Positions 10,375 to 19,520 of a DNA stretch of 64,000 bases are shown here, piece by piece. This DNA comes from Pseudoalteromonas sp. DL-6. Lineage in GTDB: Bacteria; Pseudomonadota; Gammaproteobacteria; Enterobacterales; Alteromonadaceae. The DNA is taken from NCBI RefSeq assembly GCF_004328665.1, contig NZ_CP019770.1, positions 434,001 through 498,000 on the forward strand. The letters are read 5' to 3'. A program made the translations under genes and the position numbers. The notes below the pieces were generated by a model. It was not told the origin of the DNA. It made no database searches and worked only from the letters and a program-made list of their open reading frames with translations. Numbering within the stretch: the stretch's first letter is position 1; each line of letters starts with the position of its first letter.

Positions 10375-11376
10375 ATGTTTTATGACATTGCTGTGGTGGG
10401 CTTTGGTTTAGCAGGGCGGTTGGCCGCGCTTGAGTTAAGTAAGCAACATCGTGTTACCGTATTTGAAGCCGATGATGAACATACTCAGAACAGTGCCGGT
10501 AAAGTGGCAGCAGCGATGCTAGCCCCCCTAGCTGAGTCTGTTATGTGCGAACGTGAATTGGCTTTAATGGGAGTAGATTCTATTACTCGATGGCCTGCTA
10601 TTTTAGAACAACTAAATAGCGAGGTATTTTTTCAACAGCAAGGTACCCTAGTGGTTGCTCATCCGCAGGATAAAGGCGACTTACAAAGCTTTGCACAGCG
10701 AATCAAGCCGTTACTAAATTTTAGTGCTCAAGCAATTAATGCACAGCAAATTGAGCAACTAGAACCTGAACTGGCTGGTCGATTTAGCCAAGGCCTATTT
10801 TTGCCCGGTGAAGCGCAGATAGATAACCAAGCCTTTTACAAAGCCAGTTTTAGGTTGCTAAATAAGCGCAAAGTAAAGTTTGTATTTAATCAGCGCGCCA
10901 GCATCTTTGATAACAAAGTGAATAATCGAGAGTTTGATTACATTATTGATTGCAGAGGGCTTGGAGCCAAACAAGATCAGCCACTTCGAGGCGTGCGCGG
11001 GGAAGTTGCAAGACTCTATGCACCCGAGGTTAATTTATCTCGACCAGTGAGGTTAATGCATCCGCGTTATCCTATTTATATAGCACCTAAGCCGAATCAT
11101 GAATATGTGATTGGTGCCACCGAAATTGAGTCTCAAGATAACGGGGCGGCAACGGTGCGTTCAACGTTGGAGTTACTTTCAGCCGCTTATACAGTGCACA
11201 GCGGTTTTGCCGAGGCTCGACTGTTAAATATTCAAACCGGGCTTCGCCCTGCGTTTAGCGATAACTGCCCACAAGTTACACAACTGGGGCAGGTAATTAG
11301 TATTAATGGATTATACCGCCATGGCTACATGCTCGCGCCGAGTTTAGTTGCTGATGCTGTTGCCAGAATAGAGTGA
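10375..11376 (+). CDS. thiO: FAD-dependent glycine oxidase ThiO
   Basis: Oxidises glycine to iminoglycine (dehydroglycine) with oxygen, supplying the C2-N unit of the thiazole ring; it replaces the anaerobic radical enzyme ThiH of E. coli. 333 residues. The FAD-binding GxGxxG is seen as VGFGLAGRLAAL near the N-terminus and the DAAO-type C-terminal signature as TGLRPAFSDNCPQV. The frame opens at a GTG (10369), but AGGAG at 10365-10369 serves the ATG at 10375. Its place directly before thiS and thiG supports ThiO over other DAAO-family oxidases. Confidence 0.88.
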   Translation: MFYDIAVVGFGLAGRLAALELSKQHRVTVFEADDEHTQNSAGKVAAAMLAPLAESVMCERELALMGVDSITRWPAILEQLNSEVFFQQQGTLVVAHPQDKGDLQSFAQRIKPLLNFSAQAINAQQIEQLEPELAGRFSQGLFLPGEAQIDNQAFYKASFRLLNKRKVKFVFNQRASIFDNKVNNREFDYIIDCRGLGAKQDQPLRGVRGEVARLYAPEVNLSRPVRLMHPRYPIYIAPKPNHEYVIGATEIESQDNGAATVRSTLELLSAAYTVHSGFAEARLLNIQTGLRPAFSDNCPQVTQLGQVISINGLYRHGYMLAPSLVADAVARIE

Positions 11377-11379
11377 GGA

Positions 11380-11577
11380 ATGATGGATATAATAATTAAT
11401 GGTAAAGCGCTCACCCTAACAAGTAGCGAACTAAAACAGTGTTTAATTGAGTATGGTGCTAAAGCACCGTTTGCAGTAGCCATTAATGGCCAGTTTGTAC
11501 CTCAAGAGCAACATGCTAACTACACACTTAATGATGGTGATTGCATTGATGTGTTATCTCCGATTCAAGGAGGGTAA
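11380..11577 (+). CDS. thiS: Sulfur carrier protein ThiS
   Basis: Ubiquitin-like carrier that brings sulfur, as a C-terminal thiocarboxylate, to thiazole synthase. The 65-residue product ends ...LSPIQGG with the required Gly-Gly. It starts three bases after the thiO stop; GTGAGGA immediately precedes two consecutive ATGs, of which the second (11383) has better spacing. ThiF (downstream) adenylates it and ThiG (next gene) uses it. Confidence 0.94.
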   Translation: MMDIIINGKALTLTSSELKQCLIEYGAKAPFAVAINGQFVPQEQHANYTLNDGDCIDVLSPIQGG

Positions 11578-11582
11578 CCATT

Positions 11583-12374
11583 ATGTTACCTCCCGATAAT
11601 ATCACTATTTATGGCGAGCAATTTTCAAGTAGATTACTGATTGGCTCTGCGCTTTACCCATCTCCCGCGACGATGACTAAAGCAATTAATGCTTCAGGAG
11701 CGGATATTGTTACTGTGTCTTTACGTCGCCAGCAAAGCGCAGCTGCAGGAGATGATTTTTGGCAACTTATAAAGAATACAGGGCTCAAAGTTTTACCTAA
11801 CACAGCAGGATGCCACAGTGTTAAAGAGGCCATTAATTTAGCTAAAATGTGTCGAGAAGTATTTGCTACCGATTGGATAAAGCTGGAATTAATTGGCGAT
11901 GACTATAACTTACAGCCAGATCCTTTTGCTCTGCTTGAAGCCACTGAGATTTTAATTAAAGATGGGTTTAAAGTACTGCCTTACTGCACCGATGACTTAG
12001 TGCTTTGCCAACGTTTAGATGAATTAGGCTGCGAGGTGCTAATGCCATGGGGCGCGCCAATTGGTACCGGTAAGGGATTATTAAATAGTTATAACTTAAA
12101 GGCGATACGGGAGCGTTTACCTAACAGCACATTAATTGTAGATGCTGGGTTAGGTTTACCATCGCATGCCTGCCAAGCCTTAGAATTAGGGTATGATGCG
12201 GTATTATTAAATTCAGCCATAGCGGGCGCGGGTTGCCCTATTACCATGGGACGTGCATTTAAAGCAGCTGTTGAAGCAGGGCGCTTTGCTTATAACGCCA
12301 AAGCAATGCCAGAAAAAGACGTTGCGGCCCCATCAACCCCCACAATGGGTATGCCATTTTGGCATCAAACGTAA
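11583..12374 (+). CDS. thiG: Thiazole synthase
   Basis: Condenses deoxyxylulose 5-phosphate, iminoglycine and ThiS thiocarboxylate into the thiazole phosphate. The 263-residue TIM-barrel protein has the Schiff-base lysine region [10 protein letters not shown], the phosphate-binding [18 protein letters not shown] and the C-terminal [17 protein letters not shown] segment. A strong ribosome-binding site (AAGGAGGG) overlaps the end of thiS, five bases upstream, so the two are probably translated together. Confidence 0.95.
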   Translation: MLPPDNITIYGEQFSSRLLIGSALYPSPATMTKAINASGADIVTVSLRRQQSAAAGDDFWQLIKNTGLKVLPNTAGCHSVKEAINLAKMCREVFATDWIKLELIGDDYNLQPDPFALLEATEILIKDGFKVLPYCTDDLVLCQRLDELGCEVLMPWGAPIGTGKGLLNSYNLKAIRERLPNSTLIVDAGLGLPSHACQALELGYDAVLLNSAIAGAGCPITMGRAFKAAVEAGRFAYNAKAMPEKDVAAPSTPTMGMPFWHQT

Positions 12375-12395
12375 AAAATTAGGAAGTAGGTCATT

Positions 12396-13922
12396 ATGAA
12401 CAATGTAGTATGGACGATTGCGGGCTCAGACTCCGGCGGTGGCGCAGGTATTCAAGCTGATATTAAAGCAATGCAAAGCTTTGGTGTGCACGGTTGTACT
12501 GCGATTACCGCACTAACAGCACAAAACAGTTTAGGTGTTGAGGCGATTAATGCCGTCTCTACTGATGTGATTGAGTCGCAGTTATTGGCACTCGAAAAAG
12601 ACATGAAAGCCAAAGTAATTAAAATTGGTATGTTAGCTAACGTGCAGCAAATTCAATTGATCAGTGAGCATATTAGCCATTACAAAGCGAAGTGGCCAAC
12701 CCCGCCGGTGATTGTGTACGATCCTGTGGCTATTGCCTCAAGCGGTGACTTACTAACAGAAGAAGACACTGTAAGCGCGATTAAAGAATGCCTATTACCG
12801 CTGGTGGATGTAATTACCCCTAATACCCATGAAACACAGTTATTAACAGGTGTGTATTTAATTGGCCCCGCAGCAATTAAAGAAGCAGCAAGCAAACTAA
12901 TGGCATGGGGTGCCAAAGCGGTGGTTATAAAAGGTGGGCATTGGGATTACCCAAGTGGTTACTGTATTGATTACTGCTCACAAGGTAATGAAGAGTACTG
13001 GTTGGGTAATGAAAAAATTCAGGTTCCGCACAATCATGGCACTGGCTGTAGTATGGCGTCTGTTATTGCTGCATGCCTTGCAAAGGACTATCCGTTAAAA
13101 GATGCGTTTATTTTAGCTAAAGCCTATATAAACCAAGGTTTAAAGCAATCAGTTCGCTATGGCGAGGGGATAGGGCCGGTTGCACAAACGTCGTTTCCGA
13201 CTGACCTAGCGCATTACCCTCAAGTGATTGAAGCGGGTAGTTGGTTGGGTGATGAGCTAGATTTTGATGTACCGCTTGATTTTAATATGGCAGCTGACTT
13301 TGCTGCGTGTGAAAGCAAAGCGCTTGGCGCTTATGCGGTAGTCGATAGCGTAGAGTGGCTAGAAAAATGCTTACAAAATGGCATTAAAACAGCGCAATTA
13401 AGAGTTAAAGATAAAAGCGAAGATGAGCTGGAACAATTAGTCGCAAGCGCGGTCGCTTTGGGTCAGCAATACAGTGCGCATGTGTTTATTAACGATTACT
13501 GGCAGCTGGCAATCAAACATGGCGCATATGGTGTGCATTTAGGACAAGAAGACTTAGAGAGCGCAAATTTAGCGGCTATAAAAGAAGCAGGCCTGCGACT
13601 TGGGCTTTCTACCCATGGCTTTTATGAAATGCTTCGGGCGCATAATTACCGCCCAAGCTACATGGCCTTTGGCGCGATTTACCCTACCACCACCAAAGAC
13701 ATGGCAGGGCAAATTCAAGGGCTTGAAAAGCTAACTCGATTTGTGCCATTAATGCAAAGTTATCCTACTGTGGCTATTGGTGGAATTGATTTAAATAGGA
13801 CGCAAGAGGTTGCTAAAACTGGCGTGGGCAGTGTAGCCGTGGTACGTGCTATTACCGAGGCTGATGATTATGTAGAGGCAATCAATACCTTAAAATCGGT
13901 GATAAATGAGAATGCCTGCTAA
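12396..13922 (+). CDS. thiDE: Bifunctional HMP-P kinase / thiamin-phosphate synthase (ThiD-ThiE fusion)
   Basis: One 508-residue polypeptide covers two steps. Residues 1 to about 265 are ThiD: ribokinase-like, AGSDSGGGAGIQADIKA at the start and the anion hole HGTGCSMAS near 210. Residues about 310-500 are ThiE: QLRVKDKS, FINDYWQLA, GVHLGQEDL, AFGAIYPTTTKD and AIGGID for binding HMP-PP and thiazole phosphate. The domains are joined by a short linker around FDVPLDFNMAADF. The fusion channels both halves into thiamin phosphate. The gene overlaps thiF by 17 bp. Confidence 0.95.
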   Translation: MNNVVWTIAGSDSGGGAGIQADIKAMQSFGVHGCTAITALTAQNSLGVEAINAVSTDVIESQLLALEKDMKAKVIKIGMLANVQQIQLISEHISHYKAKWPTPPVIVYDPVAIASSGDLLTEEDTVSAIKECLLPLVDVITPNTHETQLLTGVYLIGPAAIKEAASKLMAWGAKAVVIKGGHWDYPSGYCIDYCSQGNEEYWLGNEKIQVPHNHGTGCSMASVIAACLAKDYPLKDAFILAKAYINQGLKQSVRYGEGIGPVAQTSFPTDLAHYPQVIEAGSWLGDELDFDVPLDFNMAADFAACESKALGAYAVVDSVEWLEKCLQNGIKTAQLRVKDKSEDELEQLVASAVALGQQYSAHVFINDYWQLAIKHGAYGVHLGQEDLESANLAAIKEAGLRLGLSTHGFYEMLRAHNYRPSYMAFGAIYPTTTKDMAGQIQGLEKLTRFVPLMQSYPTVAIGGIDLNRTQEVAKTGVGSVAVVRAITEADDYVEAINTLKSVINENAC

Positions 13923-14703
13923 CATGCAAACGCAGCAGCTCAGCGACAAAGAAACTCTACGTTATAGCCGCCACTTATTATTAAAAGATGTGGGGCTTGA
14001 GGGGCAGTTAACACTTAAAGCGGCAACCGTTGCTGTGGTAGGTGCAGGTGGACTAGGAAGTCCTGCGCTACTTTATTTAGCAGCTGCTGGTATCGGCACA
14101 CTAATATTAATTGATGACGATACCGTTGAACTCTCTAATTTACAGCGGCAAATACTGTATAAAGTGAATCACTTAGGGCAGCAAAAAGTAAATGCAGCAG
14201 GGAAGGTGCTTGCGAGCCTGAATAATCAAATAAACATAGTGACTCACTCGCAAAAGTTGAGCGATGCTAACAGTGATGCACTATTCAGTAACGCCGATAT
14301 CGTACTTGATTGCTCTGATAACTTTGCGACTCGTTACACCGTCAATCGTTTTTGCGTAAACAACAAAACACCACTAATTTCTGCAGCAGCGCTAGCAACC
14401 CAAGGGCAATTAATGGGCTTTGACTTTAGGCAAACAGATAGCCCTTGCTATGGCTGCGTATTTCCACAAAATGATGCTAACCCTGTTGTTAATTGCGACA
14501 ATGCGGGCGTTATTAGTCCCTTACTTGGTGTAATTGGCTCTATGCAGGCACAGCTAACTCTTAATATGTTGTTAGGTCATTGTGGTGGGAGTGTGTTTAT
14601 AACCTTTGACGCATTAAGCTTAAAGCAACAGCATTTTAAGATGGCTAAAAATTTAGCGTGTAGAGAGTGCGAAAGTGTGAGTAAAGAACAGCTTCGCTTT
14701 TAA
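13906..14703 (+). CDS. thiF: ThiS adenylyltransferase ThiF
   Basis: E1-like enzyme that adenylates the ThiS C-terminus for sulfur transfer. The 265-residue product has the ATP-binding VVGAGGLGSPALLYLAAAG, DDDTVELSNLQRQ, and paired cysteines (PCYGC and CRECE) that would bind zinc. The ATG at 13906 lies inside the end of thiDE (17-bp overlap), giving MRMPANM; a later ATG at 13924, after the thiDE stop, gives MQTQQLSD and is a possible alternative. It could be confused with MoeB, but the operon position decides for ThiF. It ends at the terminator at 14.73 kb. Confidence 0.9.
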   Translation: MRMPANMQTQQLSDKETLRYSRHLLLKDVGLEGQLTLKAATVAVVGAGGLGSPALLYLAAAGIGTLILIDDDTVELSNLQRQILYKVNHLGQQKVNAAGKVLASLNNQINIVTHSQKLSDANSDALFSNADIVLDCSDNFATRYTVNRFCVNNKTPLISAAALATQGQLMGFDFRQTDSPCYGCVFPQNDANPVVNCDNAGVISPLLGVIGSMQAQLTLNMLLGHCGGSVFITFDALSLKQQHFKMAKNLACRECESVSKEQLRF

Positions 14704-14728
14704 CCTGAGCAAGCTCTTCGTCTACAAA

Positions 14729-14766
14729 AAAACACCGCGTTCAATACAATAAACGCGGTGCTTTTT
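14729..14766. terminator. Bidirectional terminator, thiF / psd
   Basis: CACCGCGTT (14733-14741) and AACGCGGTG (14752-14760) form the stem, with A7 before and CTTTTT after. It lies between converging genes and shares its stem core with the terminators at 4.8 and 29.1 kb. The motif CTGACAACTGG follows at about 14777, as it does near 4840. Confidence 0.82.
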
Positions 14767-14795
14767 AATTTCGATCTGACAACTGGTACTATTTA

Positions 14796-15662
14796 TTAAT
14801 CATCAATTTTTGCAAACGCAGTGCCTAAACGAGTTACCGTTTCAGGGCGTTGATCATCAAAAATATCGGCTTTATCTGCACCCCATGCAAGCACAACTGT
14901 TGAGCCTAATTTAAAGCGACCCATTTCTTCCCCTTTCTTAAGGGTGATCGCGTTTTCGCCTTTAGTTGGGTAGTTCCAGCTAAACACATCACTGCCAGCT
15001 GGTGGAGTGACTGTGCCAGCCCAAATAGTTTCTATGCTAGCAACAATGGTTGCGCCTACAAGGACCATAGCAAGCGGGCCAATTTCAGTTTCAAAAATTG
15101 CTACTACACGTTCGTTACGGGCAAATAAATTCGGTACGTTTTGCGCGGTAAGTGGATTTACCGAAAATAAATCGCCCGGTACGTAAATCATTTTGCTTAA
15201 CGTGCCATCAATTGGCATGTGAATACGGTGGTAATCTTTTGGCGCCAAGTAAATAGTTGCAAATTTACCGCCTAAAAACGGTGTTGTGTCGTCTTGTGAG
15301 CCACCTAACAACGCTTGTAAGCTGTAATCATGGCCTTTAGCTTGGATTAGTTGGCCGTCAACAATATCGCCAAGCTGGCTGATTGCGCCGTCTACTGGGT
15401 GAATAATAATATCGTCATCTTCAACCATAGGACGAGCACCGTCTTTTAACGGACGGGTAAAAAATTCATTAAAGGTTTTATAATGAGCTGGATCAGAGTA
15501 TTTAGCCTCACTCATATTTATTTTGTATTGTTTAATAAATAATTTAATTAGTGTTGTTGTTAATGCGCCCGCTTTTGCAGCTGCAAGCTTACCTACTACA
15601 CGAGAAATAAAGTGCTTTGGCATAGCATATTGCATGGCGATTTTAAATTTATCTAAACTCAC
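14796..15662 (-). CDS. psd: Phosphatidylserine decarboxylase proenzyme
   Basis: Makes phosphatidylethanolamine at the inner membrane. The 288-residue proenzyme has the self-cleavage motif LGST at residues 252-255, giving beta and pyruvoyl-alpha chains by cleavage between Gly and Ser. The [11 protein letters not shown] and [11 protein letters not shown] motifs of bacterial Psd are present. rsgA ends 14 bp upstream, so the pair is probably one operon; psd-rsgA next to divergent orn is the E. coli gene order. Confidence 0.96.
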   Translation of the reverse strand: MSLDKFKIAMQYAMPKHFISRVVGKLAAAKAGALTTTLIKLFIKQYKINMSEAKYSDPAHYKTFNEFFTRPLKDGARPMVEDDDIIIHPVDGAISQLGDIVDGQLIQAKGHDYSLQALLGGSQDDTTPFLGGKFATIYLAPKDYHRIHMPIDGTLSKMIYVPGDLFSVNPLTAQNVPNLFARNERVVAIFETEIGPLAMVLVGATIVASIETIWAGTVTPPAGSDVFSWNYPTKGENAITLKKGEEMGRFKLGSTVVLAWGADKADIFDDQRPETVTRLGTAFAKIDD

Positions 15663-15676
15663 AGGTTTTTCCCTAA

Positions 15677-16735
15677 TTATACGCGAGGCGCACGCGCGCC
15701 GGCACGGCCATCGGCCATGGTTTCTAAAATACGATGATAGCTTTCAAAACGTAACTTTGAGATATCGCCATCAGCGACTGCTTGCTGAATTATACAGCCA
15801 GGATCGTTTAAGTGTTTACAGTCCCTAAAACGGCATCCACCTATAAACTCTCTAAATTCTTTAAAGCACCACGTGACTCGTTCAACATCTAAATGCCATA
15901 AACCAAACTCACGAATACCCGGTGAATCTATTAAGTTACCGCCACTTGGCAAATGATGCAGACGCGATACTGTGGTGGTGTGCTGGCCTAGACCGCTGTT
16001 TTCAGACACTTCTTTAGTCAAAATTTCAGCATCCGGCAGCACAGTGTTAACTAAGGTAGATTTACCCACACCACTTTGGCCAACAAAAATATTGTTTTTG
16101 CCTACAAGTACTTCTTTTAATTCATTAATGCCTTCGCCGGTTATATTACTAACTAGCAGCACCTGATAATTAAGTTTACGGTAAATATCGAGTATTTGTT
16201 GTATGTCGTTTAAACCAGCTTCATCAATTAAATCAATTTTATTAAGCACTAAAATTGGCTCAATGCCCATGTCTTCGCAGGCAATTAAATAGCGGTCGAT
16301 AATGCTTGGCGTAAACTCTGGCAGTACCGCTGAAACCATTAAAATTTGATCTATATTAGCGGCAATAACTTTTACACCGTCGTAAAAATCAGGGCGCGTT
16401 AACTGTGAACGACGTTCTTGAGTTGCTTCAATAACACCCGCTAAATCGCCTTCACTTACTTTTGCTCGACGAAATAATACCTCATCGCCACATACTAAAT
16501 TCGATACGGTACGGCGAATATTACAGCGAAGAACATCGCCATTTTGCGTTTCTACATCGGCATGTTGCCCAAAGCGGCTAATGACAATCGCATTTTCCAC
16601 TTGACCTAAATTATCTGTTTGCCACTCTTGCGCACCCGCTTTCGCTGGTTTTGCGTCGGCATTGCTTAAACGCTTTTGATGGTTAGCCTTGATCCTACGG
16701 GATTGGCCTTTACTTAATTTTTTCTGTTTTGCCAC
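15677..16735 (-). CDS. rsgA: Small ribosomal subunit biogenesis GTPase RsgA
   Basis: Circularly permuted GTPase that checks late 30S assembly. Order seen: basic N-terminal tail ([19 protein letters not shown]), OB fold, then G4 (NKIDL), G1 (GQSGVGKST), G3 (DSPGIREF) and a zinc knuckle ([14 protein letters not shown]). The frame stays open to 16843, but the family-conserved LSKGQ-RR tail follows a GTG at 16735. Starting there gives 352 residues, the usual size, so the 36-residue upstream extension is judged untranslated. Confidence 0.93.
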   Translation of the reverse strand: MAKQKKLSKGQSRRIKANHQKRLSNADAKPAKAGAQEWQTDNLGQVENAIVISRFGQHADVETQNGDVLRCNIRRTVSNLVCGDEVLFRRAKVSEGDLAGVIEATQERRSQLTRPDFYDGVKVIAANIDQILMVSAVLPEFTPSIIDRYLIACEDMGIEPILVLNKIDLIDEAGLNDIQQILDIYRKLNYQVLLVSNITGEGINELKEVLVGKNNIFVGQSGVGKSTLVNTVLPDAEILTKEVSENSGLGQHTTTVSRLHHLPSGGNLIDSPGIREFGLWHLDVERVTWCFKEFREFIGGCRFRDCKHLNDPGCIIQQAVADGDISKLRFESYHRILETMADGRAGARAPRV

Positions 16736-16857
16736 TTGAGGCCTATAACCTGAGTTAAATGCCGAGTTTGCTAAAAAAAGCTTTAGCTCGACGGTTGATG
16801 CTAATATGATATATCGAAATGCGTTGGATCTAAAGAAAAGCACCGTTTAAGGTAATT

Positions 16858-17403
16858 ATGACTATTAATAAATCAAATTTAATTTGGCTCGATCTGGAAA
16901 TGACCGGACTTGAACCAGAGACTGACAAAATACTTGAAATTGCAACTGTTGTCACTGACGCTGATCTGAATATATTAGCCGAAGGCCCAACGATTGCCAT
17001 TCATCAAAGTGATGAACTACTGGATGGCATGGATGAGTGGTGTACAACTCAGCATGGCAAATCTGGATTAATGGCACGCTGTAAGGCAAGCACGTTTGAT
17101 GAAGCTTATGCCGTGGAACAAACTCTCGCGTTTTTAAAGCAATGGGTGCCAGCGGGTGCTTCACCTATGTGTGGTAACTCGATAGGCCAAGACCGCCGCT
17201 TTATGAATAAGTATATGCGCGAGCTTGAAGACTTCTTCCATTACCGTAATTTAGATGTCAGTACCATTAAAGAACTTGCTCGTCGTTGGAAACCAGATGT
17301 GTTGGCTCAAGTGAATAAAAAAGGGTCACATTTAGCGTTAGATGACATTAAAGATTCGATTATGGAATTAAAGGTTTACCGAGAAAAGTTTTTTAATTTA
17401 TAA
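16858..17403 (+). CDS. orn: Oligoribonuclease
   Basis: 3'-5' exoribonuclease that degrades RNA dinucleotides, including pGpG from c-di-GMP breakdown. The 181-residue length is exact for the family. The DEDDh catalytic set begins with WLDLEMTGL near residues 10-18; later acidic residues (GQDRRFM) and [11 protein letters not shown], carrying the catalytic His/Asp, are present. It is divergent from rsgA and followed by tRNA-Gly genes, as in E. coli. Confidence 0.97.
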   Translation: MTINKSNLIWLDLEMTGLEPETDKILEIATVVTDADLNILAEGPTIAIHQSDELLDGMDEWCTTQHGKSGLMARCKASTFDEAYAVEQTLAFLKQWVPAGASPMCGNSIGQDRRFMNKYMRELEDFFHYRNLDVSTIKELARRWKPDVLAQVNKKGSHLALDDIKDSIMELKVYREKFFNL

Positions 17404-17410
17404 AAAATAC

Positions 17411-17438
17411 TTGCAAAGCCCCCTAATTATTGTAGAAT
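17411..17438 (+). promoter_or_regulatory. Promoter of the tRNA-Gly cluster
   Basis: TTGCAA (17411-17416) and TAGAAT (17433-17438) with a 16-bp spacer, followed by a GC-rich discriminator (CCTGCCCCGC) typical of stringently controlled stable-RNA promoters. A short hairpin, TAACCCC-CGC-GGGGTTA (about 17458-17474), lies between it and the first tRNA. Confidence 0.6.
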
Positions 17439-17501
17439 CCTGCCCCGCTCAAGACGATAACCCCCGCGGGGTTAGTGTGTTTGGGCTTTGACTTTTTGAA
17501 T

Positions 17502-17577
17502 GCGGCACTAGCTCAGTTGGTAGAGCGCGACCTTGCCAAGGTCGAGGTCACGAGTTCGAGCCTCGTGTGCCGCTCCA
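17502..17577 (+). tRNA. tRNA-Gly (GCC), copy 1
   Basis: 76 nt with encoded CCA. Acceptor GCGGCAC/GTGCCGC, anticodon loop TTGCCAA (anticodon GCC) and T-loop GTTCGAGCC. A 9-bp hairpin (17575-17598) begins inside the CCA: CCAATTTCT pairs with AGAAATTGG, probably marking a 3' processing or pause point. Confidence 0.97.
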
Positions 17578-17665
17578 ATTTCTAACCAAAGAAATTGGGG
17601 TAGAAATAAAGATTCAAAGTCAAAGGCGAAAAGGTTTAATTTTGACAAAACCTAGAACCTTAAAT

Positions 17666-17725
17666 GCGGCACTAGCTCAGTTGCCAGAATGTTGAACGCG
17701 ACCCGTCGCGCACCAACGGACAAAT
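17666..17725 (+). pseudogene. tRNA-Gly relic
   Basis: The first 18 nt of the tRNA (GCGGCACTAGCTCAGTTG, 17666-17683) are intact, then the sequence diverges; only a short ACGCGACC stretch may match the anticodon stem. No anticodon loop, T arm or CCA remains. It looks like a decayed or recombined extra copy within the tandem cluster. Confidence 0.7.
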
Positions 17726-17742
17726 GACTGACTATTTTGAAT

Positions 17743-17818
17743 GCGGCACTAGCTCAGTTGGTAGAGCGCGACCTTGCCAAGGTCGAGGTCACGAGTTCGA
17801 GCCTCGTGTGCCGCTCCA
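17743..17818 (+). tRNA. tRNA-Gly (GCC), copy 2
   Basis: Identical in sequence to copy 1 over the 76 nt, with anticodon GCC and encoded CCA. Another hairpin (CAATTTCT/AGAAATTG, 17817-17839) starts at the CCA end, as for copy 1. Confidence 0.97.
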
Positions 17819-17890
17819 ATTTCTAACCAAAAGAAATTGTGGTTCAAGATGAAAGTTTAAAATTGATAGAACCTAGAATCTACATATAAT

Positions 17891-17966
17891 GCGGTACTAG
17901 CTCAGTTGGTAGAGCGCGACCTTGCCAAGGTCGAGGTCACGAGTTCGAGCCTCGTGTACCGCTCCA
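17891..17966 (+). tRNA. tRNA-Gly (GCC), copy 3
   Basis: As copies 1 and 2 except for a paired change in the acceptor stem: GCGGTAC/GTACCGC instead of GCGGCAC/GTGCCGC, which preserves pairing. Anticodon GCC, CCA encoded. The CCA-overlapping hairpin seen after the other copies is missing here. Confidence 0.96.
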
Positions 17967-18089
17967 ATCTTATTTACTTTCCAGATATTCATTCTCAAAT
18001 AGCAAACAATGACCCATACGCGAATCACTATAAATTTAATTTATGTAACTTTTTTAAAGTGTTCAATGTGTGCGAATGATCTATGTTGT

Positions 18090-18136
18090 AAAACCTAAAA
18101 CCTAAAACCTAAAACCTAAAACCTAAAACCTAAAAC
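18090..18136. repeat. Tandem heptamer array, unit AAAACCT
   Basis: Six perfect 7-bp units (18090-18131) plus a partial AAAAC. On the opposite strand the unit reads TTTAGGT, fitting NNNN-(A/G)-G-N. The array runs into the 3' end of yjbQ: the TAG stop of that gene (18130-18132, minus strand) is part of a repeat unit. Confidence 0.95.
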
Positions 18137-18558
18137 TTTTCGCCTTGCAAAGTTGCAATAATACGTCTTGAACCGCCATGATCACGGTGCTCACCTAAGT
18201 ATATTCCTTGCCAAGTTCCTAGCGCTAACTGACCATCACTAATCGGTATAGTTAACTCACAACCTAAGGTACTGGTTTTTATATGGGCAGGCATATCATC
18301 ATCGCCCTCATAGTCATGGCGATAATAAGGCTGGCGCTCTGGAACAAACTGATTAAAGTGGCTTTCCATATCCATGCGTACCGTTGGATCGGCGTTTTCG
18401 TTAATAGTTAAGCTGGCTGAGGTGTGTTGAATAAATAAGTGTAATAAACCAACTTTAAGCTGGCTCAGTTGTGGGAGGTGAGTAAGTATGTCGTTATCAA
18501 TTAAATGAAAGCCTCGCGAGCGAGGCTTTAATGTAATCGTAGTTTGCGACCAGCTCAT
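18130..18558 (-). CDS. yjbQ: YjbQ family protein (secondary thiamin-phosphate synthase)
   Basis: 142 residues of the UPF0047/YjbQ family; E. coli YjbQ has weak thiamin-phosphate synthase activity, but its main role is uncertain. Family residues visible: [20 protein letters not shown], then D-MESHFN, and near the end [21 protein letters not shown] with conserved His and Glu. Its ATG overlaps the cheX stop by 4 bp, so translation is coupled. The final codons and stop (GEKF-stop) run into the AAAACCT array. Proximity to the thi operon (3.4 kb) may be coincidental. Confidence 0.85.
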   Translation of the reverse strand: MSWSQTTITLKPRSRGFHLIDNDILTHLPQLSQLKVGLLHLFIQHTSASLTINENADPTVRMDMESHFNQFVPERQPYYRHDYEGDDDMPAHIKTSTLGCELTIPISDGQLALGTWQGIYLGEHRDHGGSRRIIATLQGEKF

Positions 18559-19022
18559 AGCTTATCGAAACTCACTTCAATATTTGCATTACCTGCGTCA
18601 CTGGTAAATGGCATAAGAATTTTTTTGCCGTCACTTTTATGCGTAATGGTGTGGTTTGTACCAGAGACAACGATGGGAGTTGCCATGGCAAAGTCATAGC
18701 CTTTTTCCCCTAATAAATTCTTAGCTCCACCGGTAACCATATTGGTTATTTCGCCAACCATGTCAGTTACTTCTTCATTTATACTGTCTGGTCGCTCACC
18801 TAACATACGTTCCATAATAGTCAGTGCTAAACTCTCGTCGAAGGTAATTGAAAATGAACCACGAGTTTGCGGACCGACCATACCAATTAATCCCGATACA
18901 TCACCACAGGCTATCTCATCGGTTTTAATACGCGGCTTGCCTGGTTTTAATTGAGTTTGAGCCATAGTGCTCAATACATTCATCAAAGAAGATAAAAAGG
19001 GATTAATGAACTCTACATTCAT
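18555..19022 (-). CDS. CheX-like chemotaxis phosphatase domain protein
   Basis: 155 residues resembling the CheX/CheC/FliY group that dephosphorylates CheY-P. The family's paired (E/D)-x-x-N helix is seen as [15 protein letters not shown], with GLIGMVGP and GSFSITFDE strands. Only one such helix is obvious, as in CheX. No che or fli genes adjoin it; yjbQ overlaps it downstream and zur lies upstream on the same strand with a 63-bp gap. Target phosphoprotein unknown. Confidence 0.8.
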   Translation of the reverse strand: MNVEFINPFLSSLMNVLSTMAQTQLKPGKPRIKTDEIACGDVSGLIGMVGPQTRGSFSITFDESLALTIMERMLGERPDSINEEVTDMVGEITNMVTGGAKNLLGEKGYDFAMATPIVVSGTNHTITHKSDGKKILMPFTSDAGNANIEVSFDKL

Positions 19023-19085
19023 GTTAGATATCCTTAAATTGGTACTGATAAAGGGTATACGTAAAGTATAGCTATAGTCGCTCAG

Positions 19086-19520
19086 CTATGCTCGACAAGA
19101 GTCACATTTACCATGCGCTTCTATTGTTTGCCCTGAAACGACAAAGCCACTTTCAGCTGCTAAGTTATTGAGCTCATGTGAAATTACTGTTGAATGCAGC
19201 TCTTTAACAAAACCGCAGCTATCACAAATTAATAGCTGAACAGGATGAATATGATCAAAATGATGACACAGCATAAATGCATTGGTGCTTTCAATTTTAT
19301 GAATAAAACCGAGTTCGGCTAAAAAGTCTAAAGCACGATAAATTGTTGCAGGTTTAGCACCTGTTTCAGTGACTTTTAATTGTTCAAGTAAATCGTATGC
19401 ACCGACACCACCTTGGGCACTGGCTAATAAACGAAATACCTTTTCGCGAATTGGTGTGAATCGCGCACCACGGTTGTCGCATACTTGTTTTGCTTTACTT
19501 ACGAGTGATTCTATATTCAT
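19086..19520 (-). CDS. zur: Fur-family zinc uptake regulator Zur
   Basis: 144-residue metalloregulator: an N-terminal winged helix (FTPIREKVFRLL ... GAKPATIYRALDFLAELGFIHKI) and a C-terminal dimerisation domain. Structural-zinc cysteines CDSC and the late CDSC pair, plus a His-rich CHHFDHIHP site, point to Zur rather than Fur. Zur would repress zinc uptake under zinc sufficiency. It lies divergent from marC and two genes from dusA; E. coli zur is also near dusA. No confident Zur box was identified by eye. Confidence 0.85.
   Translation of the reverse strand: MNIESLVSKAKQVCDNRGARFTPIREKVFRLLASAQGGVGAYDLLEQLKVTETGAKPATIYRALDFLAELGFIHKIESTNAFMLCHHFDHIHPVQLLICDSCGFVKELHSTVISHELNNLAAESGFVVSGQTIEAHGKCDSCRA

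Noticed and set aside
12396..13922. ThiD-ThiE fusion as a frameshift or assembly artefact
   Set aside because: The frame is continuous across both domains with a normal linker, and such fusions are known in bacteria.
15677..16843. Longer RsgA starting at 16843
   Set aside because: The extra 36 residues are not RsgA-like, and the conserved basic tail begins right after the GTG at 16735.
17666..17725. Fourth functional tRNA-Gly
   Set aside because: Only the first 18 nt match; anticodon loop, T arm and CCA are missing.
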